NCBI GenBank assembly: GCA_019414325.1
Contig: DXMG01000040.1
Span: 1-5,254, forward strand
DNA length: 5,254 nucleotides
Direction of reading: 5' to 3'
Source: Collinsella sp.
GTDB lineage: Bacteria; Actinomycetota; Coriobacteriia; Coriobacteriales; Coriobacteriaceae
The position numbers and the translations under genes are program-made. Under the pieces are notes generated by a model. That model did not search any database and had not been told where the DNA came from. It worked only from the letters and a program-made list of their open reading frames with translations. The first letter of the stretch is position 1. Every line of letters starts with the position of its first letter. Positions 1-5,254 of the stretch are shown in pieces.

Positions 1-5
1 CTCGC

Positions 6-299
6 GTGGAGCAGCTTCAGGCTGGCGCCGTCACGCTGCAGCCTACCATGGCCGCTATTCCCGACCCCATGGCCCCTGCGACGCCGGCTCCTCAGCCTGC
101 GCAGTCCGGTCTCTTTGCCGCTATTCCCGACCCCACGCAGCCTGCTGCCCCGGTGGTCGAGAGCGATCAGGCCGCCGAGGTCGCAAGCCTCGATAACGCG
201 CTCAACAACCCCGATTTTACGTCGGTGTTTGCGCCCATCGATCCGCAGGCCAGCCGCAAGAAGATGGCCAAGCAGGCCGGTGTCGAGCCCGTCATCCTT
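6..299 (+). other. Pro/Ala-rich N-terminal extension of FtsE
   Basis: These codons precede the canonical FtsE start at Met99. The encoded stretch is rich in Pro, Ala, Gln and Asp for about 80 residues, then has a short basic patch (SRKKMAKQ, about residues 83-90) just before the ABC fold. The codons keep the G/C-ending preference of the rest of ftsE and there is no stop, which supports real coding. It may be a flexible tether or interaction segment; that is inference. If translation starts at Met87 or Met99, this stretch would instead be upstream sequence. Confidence 0.6.
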
Positions 300-989
300 A
301 TGGAGCATGTCACCAAGATCTATCCGGCACAGCCCAACAAGCCTGCACTCGACGACATCAACATCGAGATCTATCCGGGCGAGTTCGTCTTCCTGGTCGG
401 TCACTCCGGCTCGGGTAAGACCACGCTGCTGTCGACGCTCAACCGCGACGTCAAGCCGACGAGCGGCCGCATCCTGGTTGCCGGTCAGGACCTCATGAAG
501 ATCAAGAACCGCAAGGTTCCGTTCCTGCGCCGCCAGATTGGCGCCGTGTTCCAGGACTTTAAGCTTCTGCCGCAAAAGACCGCCTACGAAAACGTGGCGT
601 TTGCCCTGCAGTGCATCGGCAAGCCCAAGGGCGTCATTCGCAGCCAGGTGCCCGAGGTGCTGCGCCTGGTCGGTCTGGCCGATCAGATGGACTCGCTGCC
701 CGACCAGCTTTCCGGTGGCGAGCAGCAGCGCGTTGCCGTCGCCCGTGCTATGGTCAACCGTCCGCCGCTGCTGATCTGCGACGAGCCCACGGGCAACCTC
801 GACCCGGCGATCTCGCTGGGCATCATGAAACTGCTCGAGCGTATTAACCGCACCGGCACCACCGTGATCGTCGCCACGCACGACCGCGAGATGGTCGATA
901 GCATGCACCGTCGTGTGATCGCCCTCGAGGGCGGCCACGTCATCCGCGACCAGGAGAGGGGAGGTTACGGCAACTATGGCACCAACTAA
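6..989 (+). CDS. ftsE: Cell division ATP-binding protein FtsE with long N-terminal extension (5' end may lie outside the window)
   Basis: FtsE is the cytoplasmic ATPase of FtsEX, an ABC-type complex that couples ATP hydrolysis at the division site to activation of peptidoglycan hydrolases. The ABC domain spans about residues 96-320: Walker A GHSGSGKT at 132-139, Q-loop glutamine 183 in VFQDF, signature LSGGEQQR at 235-242, Walker B LLICDEP at 255-261 with catalytic Glu260, D-loop NLDP, and switch His292. Usual FtsE proteins are about 220-230 residues and start near Met99 here. This one is preceded by a Pro/Ala-rich, probably disordered stretch containing AAIPDP twice. GTG at 6 is the first start in the window, but no Shine-Dalgarno is visible and the frame is open to the edge, so the start is uncertain. 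ATGs at 48, 69, 264 and 300 are alternatives, none with a good ribosome site. The 3' end overlaps ftsX. Confidence 0.93.
   Translation: MEQLQAGAVTLQPTMAAIPDPMAPATPAPQPAQSGLFAAIPDPTQPAAPVVESDQAAEVASLDNALNNPDFTSVFAPIDPQASRKKMAKQAGVEPVILMEHVTKIYPAQPNKPALDDINIEIYPGEFVFLVGHSGSGKTTLLSTLNRDVKPTSGRILVAGQDLMKIKNRKVPFLRRQIGAVFQDFKLLPQKTAYENVAFALQCIGKPKGVIRSQVPEVLRLVGLADQMDSLPDQLSGGEQQRVAVARAMVNRPPLLICDEPTGNLDPAISLGIMKLLERINRTGTTVIVATHDREMVDSMHRRVIALEGGHVIRDQERGGYGNYGTN
51..134 (+). repeat. 18-nt direct repeat (two copies) in the FtsE extension
   Basis: GCCGCTATTCCCGACCCC occurs identically at 51-68 and 117-134, 66 nt apart and in the same codon phase, giving AAIPDP twice. Identity at the nucleotide level, including synonymous positions, suggests a recent internal duplication or slippage rather than two independent protein motifs. 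Confidence 0.85.
953..964 (+). promoter_or_regulatory. Ribosome binding site of ftsX inside the end of ftsE
   Basis: A purine-rich stretch with AGGAG at 953-957 and GGGAGG at 959-964 precedes the ATG at 976 by 11 nt. It lies in the last codons of ftsE, so ribosomes finishing ftsE can start ftsX. It supports the ATG at 976 as the ftsX start. Confidence 0.7.
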
Positions 990-1896
990 CGTGGGCTACT
1001 CCTTCAAAGAGGCAATCAGCCACTTCTTCCGTAACTGGACTACCTCGCTCGGCGCCGTCCTCACGATCTTCCTTTCGCTGTTTATCATCGGCCTGTTCAT
1101 CATGGGCTCTGCGATGCTGAACTCCGTGATCGGCACCGTCGAGGATCAGGTTGTCATCAACGCGTTCATTAGTGATGACGCCGATCAGGCCGATGTTCAG
1201 GCTTTTGAGGCCGAGCTTAAGACGTGGAATAACGTCAAGTCCGTGACCTATAAGGACAAGGACGACGCGCTGGCCGAGTATACGAGCAAGATGTCGGGCA
1301 ACGCCGACGCCACCATGAGCGCGCTCGATGGCCAGAACCCGCTGCCGGCTTCCTTCGCTATTGAGATGGACGATCCGTCCAAGGTCGAGAGCACGGCAAA
1401 GAAGCTCAAGAAGGATGCCGATTTCCAGAAGATCGCGGATGACGGCGACGTCAACGCGAGCGTGCTGTACGGCCAGGAGGAAGTGAGCCGCCTGTTCCAG
1501 GTGACCAACTACATCCGCATCGCCGCCGTGGTGCTCGTTGGCCTTCTGACCTTTATCGCATTCATCTTCATCAACAACACGATTCGCCTGTCCATCACGG
1601 CGCGTCGTCGTGAGATTGCGATTATGCGTCTGGTCGGCGCCAGCAACGGCTTCATTCGTGGCCCGTTTATCACCGAGGGCGTGCTGCAGGCCATTTTGGG
1701 CTCGCTGCTTTCCATCGGCGTTCTGGAGCTGCTGCGCAATCTGATGATTCCGCGTCTGCAGGAGAGCATCGGCTGGATGTCGTTTGCCCTGCCGATGCAG
1801 TACTACCTGGTGACCTATGCTGCGCTGATTCTGGTCGGCGTGATTATCGGTCTCTTTGGTTCTGCCATCGCCATGCGCCGCTACCTGCGCGTGTAG
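976..1896 (+). CDS. ftsX: Cell division permease-like protein FtsX
   Basis: FtsX is the membrane partner of FtsE; its large extracytoplasmic loop binds or activates peptidoglycan hydrolases or their adaptors. The 306 residues match the family length. Four hydrophobic segments are visible at about residues 24-48, 179-203, 232-255 and 279-300, with the extracytoplasmic domain between the first two (about 49-178), which is the FtsX topology. The N-terminus (GYSFKEAISHFFRNWTTS) and the cytoplasmic stretch after TM2 (RREIAIMRLVGAS) are typical of the family; the latter probably contacts FtsE. The start overlaps ftsE by 14 nt, implying coupled translation and balanced stoichiometry. The charged, Lys/Asp-rich outer domain (for example SVTYKDKDDALAEY) resembles that of other Gram-positive FtsX proteins. 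No hydrolase gene follows it directly. Confidence 0.95.
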   Translation: MAPTNVGYSFKEAISHFFRNWTTSLGAVLTIFLSLFIIGLFIMGSAMLNSVIGTVEDQVVINAFISDDADQADVQAFEAELKTWNNVKSVTYKDKDDALAEYTSKMSGNADATMSALDGQNPLPASFAIEMDDPSKVESTAKKLKKDADFQKIADDGDVNASVLYGQEEVSRLFQVTNYIRIAAVVLVGLLTFIAFIFINNTIRLSITARRREIAIMRLVGASNGFIRGPFITEGVLQAILGSLLSIGVLELLRNLMIPRLQESIGWMSFALPMQYYLVTYAALILVGVIIGLFGSAIAMRRYLRV

Positions 1897-1920
1897 GCAT
1901 GCCTGGAATTCATCCCTTCC

Positions 1921-1954
1921 AACGGGTCGTCTCTTATGGGGCGGCCCGTTTTTT
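1921..1954 (+). terminator. Intrinsic terminator after ftsX
   Basis: ACGGGTCGTC (1922-1931) pairs with GGCGGCCCGT (1940-1949) as a 10-bp stem with two G-U wobbles and an 8-nt loop, followed directly by a run of six T (1949-1954). It lies 25 nt past the ftsX stop and separates ftsEX from rnr. Confidence 0.88.
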
Positions 1955-1983
1955 GATCCCTAGGGGACGGCAGGATGGCGAAT

Positions 1984-2007
1984 CATTTGGGTAGACTCTT
2001 TGGAGTC
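1984..2007 (+). promoter_or_regulatory. Possible rnr promoter -10 element overlapping a small inverted repeat
   Basis: TAGACT at 1992-1997 resembles a -10 hexamer and sits 34 nt before the rnr start. It is preceded by CATTTGGG (1984-1991), an octamer that also precedes the TACACT upstream of the vanZ-like gene. GACTC (1994-1998) and GAGTC (2003-2007) form a perfect 5-bp inverted repeat with a 4-nt loop overlapping the hexamer. No good -35 was found at normal spacing. Confidence 0.35.
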
Positions 2008-2021
2008 GGCAATCGATAGTT

Positions 2022-2027
2022 AGGAGG
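2022..2027 (+). promoter_or_regulatory. Ribosome binding site of rnr
   Basis: A full AGGAGG stands 4 nt before the ATG at 2032. The spacing is short but the match is perfect, and it fixes the start of the RNase R reading frame. Confidence 0.8.
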
Positions 2028-2031
2028 CGCC

Positions 2032-4167
2032 ATGGGGCGCAATAACAAGCATAAGCGTGGAGCTCGCAATAAGCGCGGGCCGGTGCGCAGCGAACGCCGT
2101 CCGAGCCTGACCGGGCGCGTGCAGCTCCATGAGCACAGTGCCTATGTCATAACCGAGAATGGCGACTACAAGGTCATGGGTCGCGGCAAGCGTGAGATCA
2201 TGGACGGCGATACCGTTGCCGTGAGCATTAAGAACAGCCCGCATGGCGAGCGTCGCGCCGTGATCGAGGGCGTGGTTGAGCGCGCAGCTATAAGCGTGGT
2301 GGGCACGTACCAGACCGCCGGTCCGCTCGGTGTGATTGAGCCGCTCGATTCGCGCCTGAAGGCCGACTTCTTCATTTTGCCCGAGGACACCTCGGCGGTT
2401 CGTCTGGGTGTCCACCCGGGTGATGCTGTTGTCGCGCGCATTTTGACCTACCCGACGCGCCTGGAATCGGGCACTGTGACGATCGAACGCCGCATTGGCG
2501 GAGATGACGCGCCCGATTTGGGCGTTCAATATGTGATGGCGCGTTACGGCTATACCGATAGCTATCCCGAGGCCGCGCTAGACGAGGCCGAGGGGCTTTC
2601 GCTCGATGTGTCCGCGGCGCTTAAGGACCCGCTCCGCCGCGATCTGCGCGACCGCTTTGTCATCACGATCGACCCGGTCGACGCGCGCGACTTTGACGAT
2701 GCCATTTCGCTGGAGCGCACGCCCGAGGGTGGCTACAAGCTGGGTGTGCATATCGCCGACGTTTCACACTATGTGGCTTGGGACGGGCATATCGATCTTG
2801 AGGCTCGCCATCGCACGACATCGGTGTATCTGGCCGATCGCGTGCTTCCTATGCTGCCCGAACGCCTGTCCTGTGACCTGTGCTCGCTTCGCCCTGACGA
2901 GGACCGTCTTGCGTTTACCGTCGATATCGAGCTCGATGCGCAGGGTCGCGTGCGGCATTACGATCCGTACCCCAGCGTGATTCGCTCGCGTGTGCGTATG
3001 GACTATGACGGCGCCGAGGCGCTGCTGGTGCGTGCCGGCGCGGTTGAGTATTCGGTGCTGGAAGGCGCCGCCGAGGATGTTGCGGCTGCCGAGACCTCGC
3101 GCGAGGAAGCGCTTGAGCGCGGTCTTGCGTGCGAGGAGACCGCCCGCGGCTACAACATCGACCTCGGCGATTTCCTTGTCGCCGCCAACGAACTCGCCGA
3201 ACTTCGCCGTCGTATTCGTCGCGCCCGCGGCTCAGTCGATTTTGACACGGCCGAGATTCGCGCTCTATTGGATGAGGACGGAGTACCCGTGCAGATTGTG
3301 GCGCGTGAGCGTTCGTGTGCCACGTCGCTTATCGAGGAAGCCATGCTGCTCGCTAACGAGTGCGTTGCAGAGTGGCTGGCAGACCGTGATATCGAGGCCT
3401 GCTATCGCGTGCATGAGGATCCGAGCCCCGATAGCCTGCACGGTGCCGCCGTTGCGCTGGCGCAGCTAGGCATCATCGACGATCGCCGTGCTGCCGGTAT
3501 TGCCCTGGGGAGTCCCGATGAGCTGCAGGCTGCAGTCGATGCTGCCGCCGGTACGGCCAACGCGCCGCTCGTCAACACGCTGCTTCTGCGCAGCATGCAG
3601 CGCGCGCTGTACAAGCCGCGCAACGAGGGCCACTTTGCGCTCGCCGCGCCGTGCTACTGTCACTTTACGAGTCCCATCCGTCGCTACCCCGATCTGGTGG
3701 TGCATCGCGTACTCAAGCTGCAGCTGGCCTACGAGCAGCTGGGCGGCAAGGACGCCTTGGTGCGCACGCCCCGGCTCATCGGTAAAGGTCGCGAGTCCCT
3801 GCCACGCATTCTGCCGCAGATCTGCCGCGCATGCAGCGATGCCGAGCGCGCGGCAGATGCCGCCAGCCATGCGACGCAAAAGATCAAGATTGCCCAGTAC
3901 TATGAGGACCGTCTGGGCGAGCGCTATGCCGGAACCGTCTCGTGGGTTAGCAGCATGGGCCTTTTTGTGCGCTTGGACCTAACGCAGGTCGAAGGTTTGG
4001 TTTCGATCAAGAGTCTGGGCAACGAGTGGTTCGAGTTCGACGAGGACGCGCTCACGCTCACAGGTGCCGACACGGGCACCCGTTACGAGCTGGGGCAGCG
4101 CGTGATTGTCGAGGTCTCGCGCGTCAATACCACGCGTGGGCACTTGGACTTTAAGCTTATCCATTAG
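2032..4167 (+). CDS. rnr: Ribonuclease R (RNB-family 3'-5' exoribonuclease)
   Basis: RNase R degrades RNA processively from the 3' end, including structured RNA, and takes part in mRNA and rRNA turnover and quality control. Visible parts of the 711 residues: a strongly basic N-terminal segment (1-23), two cold-shock/OB-type domains (about 25-75 and 80-150), the RNB catalytic domain (about 199-565) and an S1 domain (about 630-708). The metal-binding signature IDPVDARDFDDA supplies Asp214, Asp220, Asp222 and Asp223. HIADVSHYV (240-248), LPERLSCDLCSLRPDEDRL (275-293), MLLANECVAE (438-447) and HFTSPIRRYPDL (544-555) are classic RNB blocks, so the enzyme should be active. It is shorter than E. coli RNase R (about 813): no clear N-terminal winged helix and no long Lys-rich tail. 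The gene has its own ribosome site, lies between a terminator and a hairpin, and is probably monocistronic. smpB, a frequent neighbour, is not present. Confidence 0.95.
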   Translation: MGRNNKHKRGARNKRGPVRSERRPSLTGRVQLHEHSAYVITENGDYKVMGRGKREIMDGDTVAVSIKNSPHGERRAVIEGVVERAAISVVGTYQTAGPLGVIEPLDSRLKADFFILPEDTSAVRLGVHPGDAVVARILTYPTRLESGTVTIERRIGGDDAPDLGVQYVMARYGYTDSYPEAALDEAEGLSLDVSAALKDPLRRDLRDRFVITIDPVDARDFDDAISLERTPEGGYKLGVHIADVSHYVAWDGHIDLEARHRTTSVYLADRVLPMLPERLSCDLCSLRPDEDRLAFTVDIELDAQGRVRHYDPYPSVIRSRVRMDYDGAEALLVRAGAVEYSVLEGAAEDVAAAETSREEALERGLACEETARGYNIDLGDFLVAANELAELRRRIRRARGSVDFDTAEIRALLDEDGVPVQIVARERSCATSLIEEAMLLANECVAEWLADRDIEACYRVHEDPSPDSLHGAAVALAQLGIIDDRRAAGIALGSPDELQAAVDAAAGTANAPLVNTLLLRSMQRALYKPRNEGHFALAAPCYCHFTSPIRRYPDLVVHRVLKLQLAYEQLGGKDALVRTPRLIGKGRESLPRILPQICRACSDAERAADAASHATQKIKIAQYYEDRLGERYAGTVSWVSSMGLFVRLDLTQVEGLVSIKSLGNEWFEFDEDALTLTGADTGTRYELGQRVIVEVSRVNTTRGHLDFKLIH

Positions 4168-4195
4168 CCAAATCCCGACTCATGGTGGGGGAGCG

Positions 4196-4221
4196 GAGGG
4201 CGGCCTTTCGAGACCGTCCTT
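4196..4221 (+). terminator. Hairpin, possible terminator after rnr
   Basis: GAGGGCGG (4196-4203) pairs with CCGTCCTT (4214-4221) with two G-U pairs. Inside, after a C/A mismatch, CU and AG close a UUCG loop (4207-4210). It lies 28 nt past the rnr stop. The following bases (TCGCATTTGA) are a poor U-tract, so it may be a weak terminator or an mRNA-stabilising 3' hairpin. Confidence 0.5.
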
Positions 4222-4276
4222 CGCATTTGAATCGTGGCTACCTTGCCGTCTACTCGGCCGCCCGCTTACCTGCTAT

Positions 4277-4305
4277 TTGAGAGGTAAAACCTACCAAAAT
4301 AAACC
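4277..4305 (+). promoter_or_regulatory. Candidate promoter of the serine recombinase
   Basis: TTGAGA (4277-4282) matches the -35 consensus at five of six bases. A 17-bp spacer leads to TAAACC (4300-4305), a poor -10 (three of six). Transcription would then begin near 4312, about 33 nt before the ATG. The spacer holds the palindrome AGGT-AAA-ACCT (4282-4292), so repressor or recombinase binding there would block the promoter. The -10 is weak, so the call is tentative. Confidence 0.3.
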
Positions 4306-4325
4306 TGTCCCTTTTTGGCAGGTTT
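4301..4325. repeat. Inverted repeat (REP-like palindrome) before the recombinase gene
   Basis: AAACCTG (4301-4307) and CAGGTTT (4319-4325) are perfect inverted repeats. The stem can extend by CC (4309-4310) with GG (4317-4318) past a bulged T, leaving a T-rich loop (4311-4316). The second arm ends 19 nt before the recombinase ATG. Together with AGGTAAAACCT at 4282-4292 it gives several copies of an AGGTTT-type box. It may be an operator, a recombination subsite or a solitary dispersed palindrome. It is unlikely to be a terminator, since no U-run follows. Confidence 0.65.
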
Positions 4326-4344
4326 ACAAGAAAGCGGGGATGAG

Positions 4345-4950
4345 ATGGCGACGGTGTACGGTTATGCGCGGGTGAGTTCGCGCGATCAGAACCTTAATCG
4401 GCAGCTGGATGCGCTGGGCGCCTATGGCGTGGGCTCGGCGAATATTTATGCCGACCATGCGAGCGGCAAGGACTTCGATCGACCGCGTTATCGCGAGCTG
4501 CTGCACGTCCTGGGAGACGGGGACGTACTGGTGGTGCTTTCTATCGACCGACTTGGCCGTAATTACTCCGAGATTCTTGAGGAATGGCGACGCATTACCA
4601 AGGAGCTCGGGGTTGCCATTGTGGTGTTGGACATGCCATTGCTTGACACGCGCGCTAGGGCCAGCGGCGCGCCGGATGTGACCAACGTCCTGATTGCCGA
4701 TATTGTGCTGCAACTGCTGAGCTACGTGGCGCAGGTAGAGCGCGAGAATATCCATCGGCGCCAAGCGGAGGGGATTGCAGCGGCGCGGGCGCGAGGGGTC
4801 CGTTTCGGTCGACCTCGCAAGCCATGCCCTCCTCAGTTTGAGCTGGTGCGCGATAGCTATGAGGCAGGCGATGTTACCCGCAGCCAGGCAGCAAAGTGCC
4901 TGGGCGTGTGCGTGGGGACGTTCGATCGCTGGATGCGCGAGGCGGGGTAG
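4345..4950 (+). CDS. Small serine recombinase (resolvase/DNA invertase family)
   Basis: Serine recombinases cut both strands at paired sites through a covalent phosphoserine link and rejoin them as inversion, excision or integration. In this 201-residue protein the catalytic domain is complete: YARVSS gives Arg9 and nucleophile Ser11, Arg46 lies in GKDFDRPRYREL, and SIDRLGRN gives Asp68, Arg69 and Arg72. The long E-helix region (about 115-145, with VEREN) leads into RARGVRFGRPRKP and a C-terminal helix-turn-helix (about 165-198, SQAAKCLGV then TFDRWMREA). Length and order fit small resolvases and invertases, not large serine integrases. ATG 4345 was chosen because the catalytic domain begins there (MATVYGYARVS) and GGGGA lies 4 nt upstream; an in-frame TTG at 4315 lies inside the palindrome and lacks a ribosome site. 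Two cysteines (185, 189) in the DNA-binding helices are unusual. Target sites and substrate are unknown; no transposase accompanies it. Confidence 0.9.
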   Translation: MATVYGYARVSSRDQNLNRQLDALGAYGVGSANIYADHASGKDFDRPRYRELLHVLGDGDVLVVLSIDRLGRNYSEILEEWRRITKELGVAIVVLDMPLLDTRARASGAPDVTNVLIADIVLQLLSYVAQVERENIHRRQAEGIAAARARGVRFGRPRKPCPPQFELVRDSYEAGDVTRSQAAKCLGVCVGTFDRWMREAG

Positions 4951-5010
4951 GGGGTTTGCGTCGCTTTGTCGCTTCCTGTTGCGATTCAAATTTTGATACG
5001 GTGACGATGC

Positions 5011-5026
5011 CATTTGGGGCTACACT
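5011..5026 (+). promoter_or_regulatory. Possible promoter element of the vanZ-like gene
   Basis: CATTTGGG (5011-5018) followed two bases later by TACACT (5021-5026) parallels the arrangement upstream of rnr. TACACT sits 29 nt before the start codon, a normal -10 position. A -35-like TTGATA at 4993-4998 is 22 bp away, too far for a standard promoter, so the -35 is unresolved. Confidence 0.35.
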
Positions 5027-5040
5027 CGCTGATATTCAAA

Positions 5041-5048
5041 AAAGGAGG
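5041..5048 (+). promoter_or_regulatory. Ribosome binding site that fixes a TTG start
   Basis: AAAGGAGG is a near-perfect anti-16S match, 7 nt before TTG 5056. No ATG or GTG is in frame at a comparable distance, so this site decides the TTG start. Confidence 0.85.
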
Positions 5049-5055
5049 TTGGCCC

Positions 5056-5254
5056 TTGGCGCGAGTAAAACAAATAATCGGATTGACCGCGATCGTTCTG
5101 TTCGCTGCAACGCTGGCGGGCATCTGGGTGCTGACGGAGCAAAATGCGGTGGAGACGTCGTTGCTGAGCGAGTCCACCGCGCGTGTGGTGGAGGGCCAGG
5201 CTACGGGCGTTCAGGCTGTCGATGCCACGGGTGAAGCCCAGACGGAGTACGGAA
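5056..5254 (+). CDS. Membrane protein, probably VanZ family (3' end cut by window edge)
   Basis: Sixty-six codons are present and the frame stays open to the right edge. The start is TTG (MARVKQIIGL), fixed by the strong ribosome site. Residues about 6-26 form one hydrophobic, membrane-spanning segment after a short basic N-terminus, so the N-terminus is probably cytoplasmic. The next part, GIWVLTEQNAVETSLLSEST, followed by ARVVEG, resembles the start of VanZ-like proteins, where a first helix ending in Trp is followed by a polar S/Q-rich stretch with the pattern Q-x-A-x-x-S-x-x-S. VanZ-like proteins are small multi-pass membrane proteins, one of which gives low-level teicoplanin resistance; most chromosomal members have no known role, so resistance should not be assumed. 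The diagnostic later motifs (such as R-K-x-x-H-F) lie outside the window. It is 105 nt past the recombinase stop and probably has its own promoter. Confidence 0.6.
   Translation, partial: MARVKQIIGLTAIVLFAATLAGIWVLTEQNAVETSLLSESTARVVEGQATGVQAVDATGEAQTEYG

Noticed and set aside
1957..1967. TCCC-TAG-GGGA palindrome just after the ftsX terminator
   Set aside because: Very short arms and no repeated copy near a promoter; likely chance.
2020..2529. 169-codon - strand frame over the start of rnr
   Set aside because: No recognisable motif, and it lies opposite well-conserved RNase R codons and the rnr ribosome site.
3466..3879. 137-codon - strand frame inside rnr
   Set aside because: Antisense to the conserved RNB blocks, with no domain or ribosome site support.
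4315..4344. TTG at 4315 as an upstream start of the recombinase
   Set aside because: It lies inside the inverted repeat with no Shine-Dalgarno, and the extra ten residues precede the family's normal start.
4106..4375. 89-codon + strand frame spanning the end of rnr and the following intergenic region
   Set aside because: It overlaps the rnr end and the recombinase start in another frame, crosses the hairpin and palindromes, and looks like no known protein.
4986..4996. TCAAA-T-TTTGA palindrome before the vanZ-like gene
   Set aside because: Too short and AT-rich to distinguish from chance, with no U-run or GC stem for a terminator.
4324..5013. 229-codon open frame on the - strand across the recombinase
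   Set aside because: It mirrors a clearly conserved + strand recombinase, and its His/Arg/Gln-rich translation shows no domain. High-GC genes commonly produce such antisense frames.
4951..5055. Second copy of the AAACCTG/CAGGTTT repeat bounding a mobile or invertible unit
   Set aside because: Only a partial AGGTT within the ribosome site (5046-5050) is present; no matching inverted or direct copy was found downstream of the recombinase.
1..5254. tRNA, rRNA, CRISPR array, riboswitch or toxin-antitoxin pair
   Set aside because: No cloverleaf, regular spaced repeats, conserved RNA motif or small paired genes were seen on either strand.

Overview
The window looks like a chromosomal segment of a high-GC actinobacterium, most plausibly a gut Coriobacteriia member such as Collinsella. 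This placement is inferred from protein style, strong G/C preference at third codon positions, and remembered resemblance of the recombinase and the VanZ-like start to Coriobacteriia proteins. No database search was run. All supported genes lie on the + strand.

Layout. (1) 1-1896: ftsE and ftsX, translationally coupled by a 14-nt overlap, encode the ABC-type cell-division complex FtsEX. FtsE carries an unusual Pro/Ala-rich N-terminal extension of about 95 residues, and its reading frame is open to the left edge, so the true start may lie outside. (2) 1921-1954: a convincing intrinsic terminator ends the ftsEX transcript. (3) 2032-4167: rnr, a compact RNase R with two cold-shock/OB domains, a complete RNB active site and a C-terminal S1 domain. 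It has its own strong Shine-Dalgarno and a possible -10 element. A hairpin with a UUCG loop follows it. (4) 4168-4344: a short intergenic region with an AT-rich stretch of palindromes and repeated AGGTTT-type boxes, overlapping a plausible promoter. (5) 4345-4950: a small serine recombinase of the resolvase/invertase family with all expected catalytic residues. (6) 5056 to the right edge: the start of a membrane protein that resembles VanZ-family proteins, translated from TTG behind a very strong Shine-Dalgarno.

Functionally, ftsEX (division and cell-wall hydrolase control), rnr (RNA decay) and the VanZ-like gene look like ordinary chromosomal genes. The recombinase is the one accessory-type gene. 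No partner transposase, second inverted repeat or second boundary was seen, so a mobile or invertible unit is not demonstrated. The points most worth a second look are the extended FtsE, the repeat-rich control region of the recombinase, and an octamer plus TANACT element shared by the rnr and vanZ-like leaders. No tRNA, rRNA, CRISPR array or clearly new system was found.
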